NCBI RefSeq assembly: GCF_028288185.1 | Contig: NZ_JAQBOF010000037.1 | Coordinates: forward strand, 78,824 to 142,823 | Direction: 5' to 3' | Origin: Mucilaginibacter sp. | Lineage (GTDB): Bacteria > Bacteroidota > Bacteroidia > Sphingobacteriales > Sphingobacteriaceae | Length of the DNA stretch: 64,000 nt | Part shown: positions 8,660 to 17,000 of the stretch, piece by piece | How positions within the stretch are numbered: position 1 is the first letter of the stretch | Layout: every line of letters starts with the position of its first letter | Made by a program: the position numbers and the translations under genes | The notes under the pieces: generated by a model | The model's database searches: none | The model's input: only the letters and a program-made list of their open reading frames with translations | Told to the model about the DNA's origin: nothing

Positions 8660-11095
8660 CTATTTTGTAAACCTAAAAATCGTATAAGAATTAGCCGGGA
8701 AACTATAGTCGATTTTATTACCGGTGATTTGTATAGTGGTTTCTTTAGTCGATATTTTTTCAGGGTCTTGCGGTGTGTTTTCACCTTTTGGATCGCCTGT
8801 TAAGGTATAAACCTTTATTAATGGCCTTCCCGAAAACCCTGTTAAATCAACCGATGATCTAATAGCGTTGGCAGAGGTATTTACCGTATGTATTACCAGC
8901 TCATTACCTGCATCGTTACGAGTTGCGGTAACATCCAGATCACCCTCAACACTACTAAAAACCCTTAACGGCTGATGATTTTTTGCAGCCATTTGCTCGC
9001 TGTAAAACGGCGGCATGCCCCAAACTTGCGCAGGCGTAAAAAACACCTGCCCCTGATCCCAATCGTTATCATTTTGGCCTAATGCCTGTAAGCCATTAGC
9101 CGCGCATGATGTCAATACAAAATCGCCATGTCGGCGTACCGCATTTAGTGTAGTAGCGTGGCCTAACGCGCGTTGCATGTTATGCAGGCCGCCATTTTCT
9201 TCAAATATGGTACATTTTAGTCTAGTGTTTGGGTCCCATTTCATGAATAGGTCATGCATTATTTGCAGGTTTTTGTCGACTGTTATACCGGCGCGCGCCT
9301 CATCTGCATCTGTATGCAGATCCCAATAATCGGCTTTGCCATTAACGGCTTTAAACACAATTTCCATATTTGGCGATCTTGGCCGCCACCAAGCCGCGCA
9401 AATAACTTTTATATCCGGATTTTTGGCATGGATAGCATCATACAGCAAATTAAACCGCTCAGTATAATGCTTGTAGTCATTTTCCAGATCGCCCCAAATA
9501 ACTTCTTCATTGCCTAGCTCTATATAATGCAAAGGGTATGGTTTTGGATGCCCGTTTGCTGCCCGTCTTTTACCCCATGAGGTTGTTGTGGAACCGGTAA
9601 GATACTCTACCATATCAGCTATATCTTGCGGCGTTTCCTCAACATTTATAGCAAATGCTCCTTCAAATCCGGCTGCCTCGCAATAGGCAACAAACTCTTC
9701 AATACCAAAGCCATTACTGGTATAAGGGTACCAGTGCCCGTTATATTGTGGCCGTTTATCTCGCGGGCCTATCATGTTTTTCCATTTATAGTCAGGCGCA
9801 TTTACCATTGTCCCACCGTAGCGTACAAAGTTTAACCCTTCTTGCTGCATTTTGGTGGCTATATCAGCACGAATAGGCAAACCCTTAAATTGGTCAGCAC
9901 CTGTCGACATCAGGACAGCCTGGTCAATAGTTAATTTGCCCTTGCCTTCAATAAATAGGGCAAATCTTGTTTTTGTATCGGTTGTGTTTGAAGTTAGCGC
10001 AATAGGGTATTTTTTCCATGTTGGTGATACGTTAACTATTTTTTGCGATGCATAGGTTTTACTGCCATCGGCACTTTGCAAGACAATGGTAACCGGGCCG
10101 TTTAATTGCCCCGCCCGCAGGCAAACATATCCTTGAAATTTTTGGCCACCCTTTATCGCAATACCCCAGCGGTTCAACCCGTTATTCGCTATGCCAACTT
10201 TGCCTTTCCCGGTAATATTTTCTATAACCTGGGCTTGTTTGCTATTGTAAGCGTTAATGGTGTCCAGCGCAAATCTGGCCTTCGCTCCCTGGGTTTCAAT
10301 AGCATCCCAAACGCGGCTTATTTGTATAGGAGGCGTAGTTTTAAATTCGTTTTTTATGGTGGATGTGCCATCGGCAATAACTATATCTTTAAATGCTGCG
10401 GCGGCATTGTAGGTGCGTAACCCTATCTTTCCTGTCAGTATCGGGTTGTCATTGTCAACATAGTCAATAGCAGGTTGGGTCTCGTTATTCAGATAAATCA
10501 AAATATGCGCGCCTTGCATAGTCACCTTTACATGCTGCCACTGCTTACCATCAAAAGTTGCTTTAGCTTCGGCCAGTGGTTTATAGTTATGTACATGCTT
10601 GCCTAAAATCACATTATGACGGCTAGCCGATATGCTGACCTCATAACCGTCAAAATTATCGGCACCGCTGCCCTCATTATTTACCCTAACTATAAACCCG
10701 GCATTAAAACCATTACGGGTAAACTTGATATCTGCTTCAAGACTACCATCTTTTACTACCGTGTTCTCCCGAATAAACTTATAGCCCTCGCCCGAATTTA
10801 CTGCCACCCCACTTTCGTAAGACCGCCAGTTTCCTTGCAATATTTTCCAATCATTAAACTTTGGGGATGGTGCCGGTTCTTCAAAACTTTCGCCGTATAG
10901 TCGCTGATCATACAGACCGCCATAAATTTCATGGTTAACATCTTCAATACATGAGCCATACATTTTAGCTGGTATCTTATTCATCACCTTAGATGCATCC
11001 ACAATTATATGCGCGTTTTGTCCAAGGGCTGTCAGCGAAAAAAATGCAATTAAACTAACTGCAAGTAGTTGTTTTGTACTATTTATATTGATCAT
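8660..11095 (-). CDS. GH51 alpha-L-arabinofuranosidase with inserted laminin-G/DUF1080-like domain
   Basis: The 811-residue exported protein (signal peptide ending TALGQ) is built as an N-terminal carbohydrate-binding/concanavalin-like module at about residues 60-240, then a GH51 TIM barrel, then a C-terminal beta domain. The acid/base pair Asn529-Glu530 lies in ELGNEE and the likely nucleophile Glu632 in IFEENGG. It should release terminal alpha-L-arabinofuranosyl units from arabinan or arabinoxylan. With the GH127 enzyme upstream it covers both anomers of arabinofuranose. The divergent AraC gene at 11255 is its natural regulator but is frameshifted. Confidence 0.9.
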   Translation of the reverse strand: MININSTKQLLAVSLIAFFSLTALGQNAHIIVDASKVMNKIPAKMYGSCIEDVNHEIYGGLYDQRLYGESFEEPAPSPKFNDWKILQGNWRSYESGVAVNSGEGYKFIRENTVVKDGSLEADIKFTRNGFNAGFIVRVNNEGSGADNFDGYEVSISASRHNVILGKHVHNYKPLAEAKATFDGKQWQHVKVTMQGAHILIYLNNETQPAIDYVDNDNPILTGKIGLRTYNAAAAFKDIVIADGTSTIKNEFKTTPPIQISRVWDAIETQGAKARFALDTINAYNSKQAQVIENITGKGKVGIANNGLNRWGIAIKGGQKFQGYVCLRAGQLNGPVTIVLQSADGSKTYASQKIVNVSPTWKKYPIALTSNTTDTKTRFALFIEGKGKLTIDQAVLMSTGADQFKGLPIRADIATKMQQEGLNFVRYGGTMVNAPDYKWKNMIGPRDKRPQYNGHWYPYTSNGFGIEEFVAYCEAAGFEGAFAINVEETPQDIADMVEYLTGSTTTSWGKRRAANGHPKPYPLHYIELGNEEVIWGDLENDYKHYTERFNLLYDAIHAKNPDIKVICAAWWRPRSPNMEIVFKAVNGKADYWDLHTDADEARAGITVDKNLQIMHDLFMKWDPNTRLKCTIFEENGGLHNMQRALGHATTLNAVRRHGDFVLTSCAANGLQALGQNDNDWDQGQVFFTPAQVWGMPPFYSEQMAAKNHQPLRVFSSVEGDLDVTATRNDAGNELVIHTVNTSANAIRSSVDLTGFSGRPLIKVYTLTGDPKGENTPQDPEKISTKETTIQITGNKIDYSFPANSYTIFRFTK

Positions 11096-11254
11096 GATAT
11101 AATATCTGGTATGTATTGAATTAACATGCTCAAAAATCTAATATCCAAATGGACACTGGTTGAACAAATTTGATGTTTTTTAATTCAATTTTGACTAAAG
11201 TATTTTTCCGGGAATAAAATTCAGTAAGTTTAACAAACCGGTAACTATTGCTTT

Positions 11255-12114
11255 ATGAGAATTTTTCGTGAGAACATTGTTAGTCCAGAAAATCTTTTTG
11301 TTGTTAAAGCAGAGGAATTTAAGTTTAATGATTTCCCGTTTCATTCGCACCCCGAGTATGAAATAATTTTAATATTGGAAAGCGCCGGCCAACGAATAGT
11401 GGGCGATAGTATTACAGAATTTATCGCGATTGATCTTTGCATGTTCGGCGCTAATTTGCCGCATACATTTTACACAAAAGGATTAGGCAACGAGGCAGTA
11501 AAGCAAGTTGTAATCCAATTTCATGAAAACTTTCTCGGTCCCGGTTTTTTCGACAGGAAACATTTTAAACAGATCAAGGATCTGTTGCAGCGGTCATCGC
11601 AAGGTATTGTATTTACAGGGCAAACAAGACTAACCTTAACACAAAAAATAACTGCCCTGGTTGAGAAAAACCCAGCCGAAACGGTTATTGGCTTATTAGA
11701 TATTTGCATTTGCTTTCCATTTCTCAGGAATACACGCTCTTATCCAGCCCCGGATTTCTTAACAATCTTAACTTTGATGAATCAACCCGGATGAGCAATG
11801 TTTACGACTACATTCTGGATAATTTTAAACGCGACCTATCGCTTAATGAAGTTGCCACGATAGCTAACTTATCGTCATCTGCTTTCTGCAGATACTTTAA
11901 AAAGTTTACCCGTAAAACTTTGTCAGAGTTTTTAATCGATCTGCGTATTGGTTATGCTTGTAAATTACTGCAAAATAATAACATGGGTATCTCGCAGATC
12001 AGTCTTGACGCGGGATTTAATAATGTATCCTATTTCAACCGGAAGTTTAAGGTACTAAAAGGCGAAACCCCGATGGAATATCAGCGCCATTTCATTGTAA
12101 AAAAGGCTAATTAA
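11255..12114 (+). pseudogene. AraC-family transcriptional regulator, frameshifted
   Basis: Two frames together encode one AraC regulator. The first (from 11255) gives the cupin ligand-binding domain with the HSHPEYEI motif and reads in frame until LLDI near 11702, after which it runs into nonsense and stops at 11794. The second frame picks up as LHLLSISQEY from 11704 and holds the two helix-turn-helix motifs and the C-terminal PMEYQRHF. Adding one T to the short T-run at 11703-11705 restores a single protein of about 286 residues, the normal family length. The gene is divergent from the GH51 gene. It is either a true pseudogene or a base-call error in a homopolymer. Confidence 0.85.
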
Positions 12115-12139
12115 TTCCACCGGGGAATCCAGATTAAAT

Positions 12140-12679
12140 TTATGCGGTAACCGTATCATTCAATTTTGTTTTTCGCTTTAATATCAACGCCGCCAACAAA
12201 GCAACTATCAAACCTACAGGTACTATTTCGCAATAGGTCATGATGGCGTTGAAAAATGGATTCTTATACATCCGGCTAAACTCGGCCATCTCCTTAGCTT
12301 TTTTAGCTATTACCACAGTACTTGCGCCAGATGCTTTTAGCTTATCAAGCACATGCGCGGTATAGATCTCGGCAAAATTTGATATAAAGCAATAATAATC
12401 TATCAACCATAACACTACATAAATAGTTGATGCCACCATCACAATTAATATACCTACCTGGAAAGCCTTGCCAAAACTAATTTGGCCGTGCAGATTATTA
12501 TCCCGATAGTTTTTAACGCCCACAAAAACCAACGAAAATGCTACGATCATAGCTGTGTAGCCATATATCTCGCCATTATCAAAATCCATTTTATTGCTGC
12601 ACAGGTAAATATAAAACACGGCCCAGCCACCGGCTATCAGCCCGGCTATCGCGCCACAAACAAGTACAATCTTTTTCAT
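12140..12679 (-). CDS. DUF4199 membrane protein
   Basis: The 179-residue protein has four hydrophobic segments at about residues 1-25, 40-60, 75-100 and 145-168, with a charged loop rich in Lys and Ala (KAKEMAEFSR) before the last one. This layout and length match the DUF4199 family, common in Bacteroidota and of unknown function. It lies on the minus strand after the AraC pseudogene with only 26 bases between stops, and 123 bases downstream of the LuxR-type gene that may be cotranscribed with it. Confidence 0.8.
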   Translation of the reverse strand: MKKIVLVCGAIAGLIAGGWAVFYIYLCSNKMDFDNGEIYGYTAMIVAFSLVFVGVKNYRDNNLHGQISFGKAFQVGILIVMVASTIYVVLWLIDYYCFISNFAEIYTAHVLDKLKASGASTVVIAKKAKEMAEFSRMYKNPFFNAIMTYCEIVPVGLIVALLAALILKRKTKLNDTVTA

Positions 12680-12802
12680 CTTAAATAAGTTTAGTGTTAA
12701 ACATTAATAGTCCAAAATTCAATTATCGGCTTAACTTTTCGGTCATACTTTAGGGTGATTTTAATAAAATAGAGCCAATTCGTTCTTTAGGATGAGTTTA
12801 TT

Positions 12803-13276
12803 TTAACTTATCAAACGTAAACGCTTTGCTTTTTCGATAGCTTGGGTACGGCGTTCGGCCTCCAATTTTTCAAATAAATTTGCCGAGTGTGTTTTAATAG
12901 TATTTAATGATACAAATAAACGCCCGGCAATTTCCTGGTTACTCAGGCCATCGGCCATTAGCTGCAAAACTTCCAGCTCGCGTTTGCTTATTCGCAATTG
13001 GTCAACGGCATCCTGATTTAAAATGAAGCCTGCGTTGTTATCTACAAAAATCTGCTTCTCAACCACAACGGTTTTAACTTTGGGTTTGATGAGTTTCTGG
13101 GCAAGCCATATACCCAACGCGGTAAAGATGAGGGCTATCGCACCGGCATAAACTTCAAAGGCGTGGTCAAAAATTACAAATCGAAGTTCCAGCCATTGTA
13201 ATAAAAACAATAGCAGGGCAAGCGCTACGCCATAAACTATAATTTGCTTGTATTTTACCCGGATGCTAAACGCCAT
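12803..13276 (-). CDS. membrane-anchored LuxR-type transcriptional regulator
   Basis: The 157-residue protein has two membrane spans at about residues 12-32 and 40-60 and a C-terminal LuxR/GerE helix-turn-helix at about 92-152. The motif LSNQEIAGRLFVSLNTIKTH is the classic recognition helix region. There is no receiver domain, so activity is likely controlled from the membrane or by expression. Homologues with this short layout are usual in Sphingobacteriaceae beside DUF4199-type genes. Target genes are unknown. Confidence 0.85.
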   Translation of the reverse strand: MAFSIRVKYKQIIVYGVALALLLFLLQWLELRFVIFDHAFEVYAGAIALIFTALGIWLAQKLIKPKVKTVVVEKQIFVDNNAGFILNQDAVDQLRISKRELEVLQLMADGLSNQEIAGRLFVSLNTIKTHSANLFEKLEAERRTQAIEKAKRLRLIS

Positions 13277-13330
13277 TTCACTATTATTTATCTAAAAATA
13301 AAGTATTTTAAATGAAATGCCTATAAAACA

Positions 13331-13362
13331 AAAAACCTCAAGGCTTTCGGCTTGAGGTTTTT
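13331..13362 (-). terminator. intrinsic terminator after the sorbosone dehydrogenase-like gene
   Basis: A perfect 12-bp stem (AAAAACCTCAAG/CTTGAGGTTTTT) with an 8-base loop sits 17 bases beyond the stop codon. The A/T ends make it work in both directions, but only the minus-strand gene ends here. Confidence 0.85.
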
Positions 13363-13378
13363 GATCAGTAGTTATATT

Positions 13379-14620
13379 TTATTTGTAAACGATCTTAAAA
13401 ATAGCACCCTTCACATCATCAGCTACATATAAAGCGCCATCAGGCCCTTGTGCTAACCCCATAGGACGATATTTCATCGGGCCGGTTGGATGCTCCAGGT
13501 CTGAGCCTGTAAAGTTGTCAGCAAATATCTCCCAATCGCTTGATAGCTTGCCGTTAACAAATGGTACAAAAGCTACCAGGTACCCTTTAACCGGCGAGTT
13601 AGCACGACCATGGAAAACTACGAACGCGCCGTTTTTATAACGCTTAGGAAACATATTACCGGTATAAAACAACAGGTCATTGGGTGCCAGGTGGCCCGGG
13701 AACGCAACCGCTGGGTCGGCATATTTATCGGTAGGTGTTTTGCCATCGCCGCCATACTCGGGCGATACCATTTTCTTTTTTAGTTGCTGATCGTAATACG
13801 CATACGGCCAGCCGGCGTCTAAGCCTTGTTTTAGCTCGTAAATAGTTTCAGCAGGCAGCTCCGAGCTTTTTTGGCCGGAAAAATAAGGCGGCGATAGTTT
13901 ATCAAAACTGCGGCCATGTTGCGTAGCAAATACTGTTTTTGATGCCGGATTGTAATCAATACCAACCGCGTTTTTTATCCCGGTTGAAAAGCGAACGCCA
14001 TCGCTAAAACCTTGGTTCAATTTATTGGCTTTAAACTTCCATATACCTGCTGCCGAATCTAAAATAGGGCAACCCGGTATACCCGAGGCAGAGCCTGTTT
14101 GCCTGCATGCGTCTGAATAAGAGCCAATGGTTACATATAAGTTATTTTGATCGTCAAGAGCGATGGATTTTGAATTATCGTGCACTTTGTCCAATAATCC
14201 CTGAACAATTACTTCAGGTTTATCGGCATTAATCACCTCGTCCCTATCATTCAGTTTATATCTGAACACGCCTGTATTTGAAGTTGAATACAAATAATGA
14301 TCTTTTATTTTAATGCCCGTACCGGGATAGTCGGCAAACGCCAGTTTTTTATCCAGCCTGCCATCGTGGTTGGTATCGCTCAAAAAATAGATCCCTTTAC
14401 CTTTGCTTTTTCTTGTCGAATTTAAATTTACATAAACATCGCCATTTTTAGTAACTACCAAATGCCTTAATGGTCCCAGCGAATCGGCAAGGATAGTGGC
14501 CGAAAAGCCTGCTGGTAGTTTCAAATCTGCATTGTAAACAGTTAATTTATTGGCGATGAATCCTGTTAATCCAATAGCCGCAACCATAAAACCGGCTGCC
14601 CAAACAAATACTTTATTCAT
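13379..14620 (-). CDS. sorbosone dehydrogenase-like (PQQ-type) beta-propeller protein
   Basis: The 413-residue protein has an N-terminal membrane or signal segment and a six-bladed beta-propeller of the glucose/sorbosone dehydrogenase family. Visible hallmarks are LPAGFSATILAD at the start of the propeller, the HGR segment in ATQHGRSFD, the AGWPYAYYD segment and the closing GLAQGPDGALYVADD. Family members oxidise sugars with PQQ in the periplasm, though many Bacteroidota copies have no proven activity. The next minus-strand gene, an SGNH hydrolase, starts upstream at 15392 and the two may form an operon. Confidence 0.8.
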   Translation of the reverse strand: MNKVFVWAAGFMVAAIGLTGFIANKLTVYNADLKLPAGFSATILADSLGPLRHLVVTKNGDVYVNLNSTRKSKGKGIYFLSDTNHDGRLDKKLAFADYPGTGIKIKDHYLYSTSNTGVFRYKLNDRDEVINADKPEVIVQGLLDKVHDNSKSIALDDQNNLYVTIGSYSDACRQTGSASGIPGCPILDSAAGIWKFKANKLNQGFSDGVRFSTGIKNAVGIDYNPASKTVFATQHGRSFDKLSPPYFSGQKSSELPAETIYELKQGLDAGWPYAYYDQQLKKKMVSPEYGGDGKTPTDKYADPAVAFPGHLAPNDLLFYTGNMFPKRYKNGAFVVFHGRANSPVKGYLVAFVPFVNGKLSSDWEIFADNFTGSDLEHPTGPMKYRPMGLAQGPDGALYVADDVKGAIFKIVYK

Positions 14621-14699
14621 TGATTGTTGTATAATAATTGATGTCTATATTTAAGTCGAAGCAAGATACACATTAACGCTAATCTGTCAATTATCTATC

Positions 14700-15392
14700 C
14701 TAATCGTTACCTTCCAGGCGTTTCACCACGTAAGGGGCTATTATATTTTTAGAGCTTTCCACACCCGGATGGATACCATCGGGTATCGCCTTTAAATAAG
14801 CATCCTGACTCTGATCCAATAGTTTTTTCCAATGCGGATAGTGGTCTATCAGCAATAATTTCCTTGCTTTAGCAACATCCCGATACATTTGGTAATATTT
14901 CAGCAGATCGGGGCGCTGTTGGGCATGTATGTTTAATGGTATATTCATAACCTGCAAAATAACCTCGCAATCGGGATTATAAATTTTAATACGATCGATG
15001 ATATAATTTAAATTTAGCCTGGCCAATTCAACGCTTGTTTTATAATTTAAAAAAGCATCGTTCATGCTAAACTCCATCAGTACTGCATCGGGGGCTTTTT
15101 TAATTACACTGTCCTCCAGATTCTGCACACCCCATGTCGACCACATGCCGCTCTTGGCCGAGTTAATGGTAGTTAACAACCCATGATATTTATTATTTAA
15201 CGCGCGGTTAACAGAATCTACCCAGGCATGGCCACCAACTGCCGCTGTTAGGCTGGTGCCATAAGTTACCAATGTTTGGTGTTTACCTGCTGCCAAATTC
15301 TTCACTAATCTGCTTTGAGCAAAAGTTGCATTGATTTGAAAACATATCAAGAGTATACAAACAGTTACACCTATTTTAAAAGTATTTTTCAC
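14700..15392 (-). CDS. SGNH/GDSL-type hydrolase, exported
   Basis: The 230-residue protein has a signal peptide ending near ATFAQ. Block I reads YGTSLTAAVGG, so the catalytic Ser is in G-T-S instead of G-D-S. A Gly-containing block II, the Asn in FSMND (block III) and the Asp and His of DGIHPG (block V) complete the SGNH set. It is probably a periplasmic esterase that removes acetyl or other acyl groups from carbohydrates, in line with the neighbouring glycan enzymes. The exact ester is unknown. Confidence 0.82.
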   Translation of the reverse strand: MKNTFKIGVTVCILLICFQINATFAQSRLVKNLAAGKHQTLVTYGTSLTAAVGGHAWVDSVNRALNNKYHGLLTTINSAKSGMWSTWGVQNLEDSVIKKAPDAVLMEFSMNDAFLNYKTSVELARLNLNYIIDRIKIYNPDCEVILQVMNIPLNIHAQQRPDLLKYYQMYRDVAKARKLLLIDHYPHWKKLLDQSQDAYLKAIPDGIHPGVESSKNIIAPYVVKRLEGND

Positions 15393-15489
15393 TGGCTTAT
15401 ATTAAATGGTTAGGACAAATATGTAAAAACAGTTGGTTAGTACAATGACATAACTTGCATATACCAGTGATAACATATAAATTTCGCAA

Positions 15490-16830
15490 ATGGATGTAAA
15501 AAAAATATTGCTTGGTGTTGCATGTTTGGTATTGAGTTGCACCCAAAACTATGCTCAGACACCTATTACCGCAGATCTGACCATAAAAAAGGGTTTAACC
15601 GATAATCAACTGCTTGACCTGGTACAAAAGCAAACCTTTAGATATTTCTGGGACTACGCGCATCCAACAAGTGGCATGGCGCGCGAGCGGAGCCATCTTA
15701 ATCTACTGCCAATAAACAATGTGGTAACCAGTGGCGGGACTGGTTTTGGCATAATGGCCGCTATTGTTGCTGCCGATCGCCAATTTATATCTCGCAAGGA
15801 AGCCGCCGAACATACCCTTAAAATTGTAGATTTTTTATTAAAGGCCGATAGATTTCATGGCGCTTTCTCACACTGGCTAAATGGCGAAACCGGCAAAACG
15901 ATACCTTTTAGCAAAAAAGATGACGGAGCCGATATTGTTGAAACCTCTTATCTTTTCCAAGGGCTATTAGCCGCGCAGCAATACTATAAAGCTAACAACC
16001 CAGTTGAAAAGGACTTGCGTGTTAAAATACAGCAGTTATGGAATGGTGTTGAGTGGGACTGGTTCACCCGCAACCAAAACGTATTATACTGGCACTGGAG
16101 CCCCAATTATAATTGGGATATGAACATGCCGATAAGAGGCTGGAATGAATGCCTGATCACTTACGTTATGGCGGCATCATCGCCAATGTACGCTATTGGC
16201 AAATCAGTTTATACAGAAGGTTGGTCTAAGAGCAATACGTTTATCAATGGTAAAACTTATTACATTAATCTAACCTTGCCATTGGGCCCCGATTATGGCG
16301 GACCATTGTTTTGGACACAATATTCATTTATGGGTCTAAATCCAAAAGGACTAAAAGACCAATATGCAGATTATTGGCAGCAGGCTACTAACCATACATT
16401 AATTAACCGCCGGTATTGTATTGACAACCCGTTAAAGTATAAAGGCTATGGCGACAATTGCTGGGGATTAACCGCCAGTGATAGCTGGAAAGGCTATTCG
16501 GGCCACTCGCCAACTAATGATCTTGGGGTGATTACACCTACTGCTGCTTTATCGGCATTCCCGTATGCTCCGCAATATTCCATGCAGGCATTGAAGCATT
16601 TTTATGAAGATCTGGGTTCGCAAATTTGGGGCGAATATGGATTTGTAGATGCCTTTAGTGAGCAGCATGAATGGTATGCAAAATCATATTTAGCTATTGA
16701 CCAGGGGCCAATAATTGTAATGATAGAAAATTATAGAAGTGGCCTGCTTTGGAAATTATTTATGAGTAACCCGGATGTTAAAAAAGGTTTGAAAAAATTA
16801 GGCTTTACTACAACGGTGTTAAAGAGATGA
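15490..16830 (+). CDS. GH144-type glucanase (glucoamylase-like, PF10091 type)
   Basis: This 446-residue exported protein has a signal peptide ending at NYAQ and an (alpha/alpha)6 barrel. Repeated aromatic and acidic motifs (QTFRYFWDYAHP, GTGFGIMAA, DIVETSYLFQGLL, WHWSPNYNWDMN, WNECLITYV, DQGPIIVMIENY) match the family that includes endo-beta-1,2-glucanases of Chitinophaga. It probably cleaves beta-1,2-glucan in the periplasm. Beta-glucosidase-like activity in the same family is the alternative. The next gene is 170 bases downstream on the same strand. Confidence 0.85.
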   Translation: MDVKKILLGVACLVLSCTQNYAQTPITADLTIKKGLTDNQLLDLVQKQTFRYFWDYAHPTSGMARERSHLNLLPINNVVTSGGTGFGIMAAIVAADRQFISRKEAAEHTLKIVDFLLKADRFHGAFSHWLNGETGKTIPFSKKDDGADIVETSYLFQGLLAAQQYYKANNPVEKDLRVKIQQLWNGVEWDWFTRNQNVLYWHWSPNYNWDMNMPIRGWNECLITYVMAASSPMYAIGKSVYTEGWSKSNTFINGKTYYINLTLPLGPDYGGPLFWTQYSFMGLNPKGLKDQYADYWQQATNHTLINRRYCIDNPLKYKGYGDNCWGLTASDSWKGYSGHSPTNDLGVITPTAALSAFPYAPQYSMQALKHFYEDLGSQIWGEYGFVDAFSEQHEWYAKSYLAIDQGPIIVMIENYRSGLLWKLFMSNPDVKKGLKKLGFTTTVLKR

Positions 16831-17000
16831 TATTCATCAACTTAGATTATTCACCTCTGTAAAAAACCTGTCGCAAATAACCAGGCATAGCAAAAATTGC
16901 TACCTTGCTTCAGAAGAGTTATAAACCTCTTACTGTATTGGATATGTATTTGTAATCTGTGATTACGCTTTGCAAACAGATATCCGCCAAACGTAATTTT

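Noticed and set aside
11704..12114. A separate short AraC gene starting with TTG
   Set aside because: It lacks a ligand domain and joins the preceding frame exactly with a one-base correction, so it is the second half of one gene.
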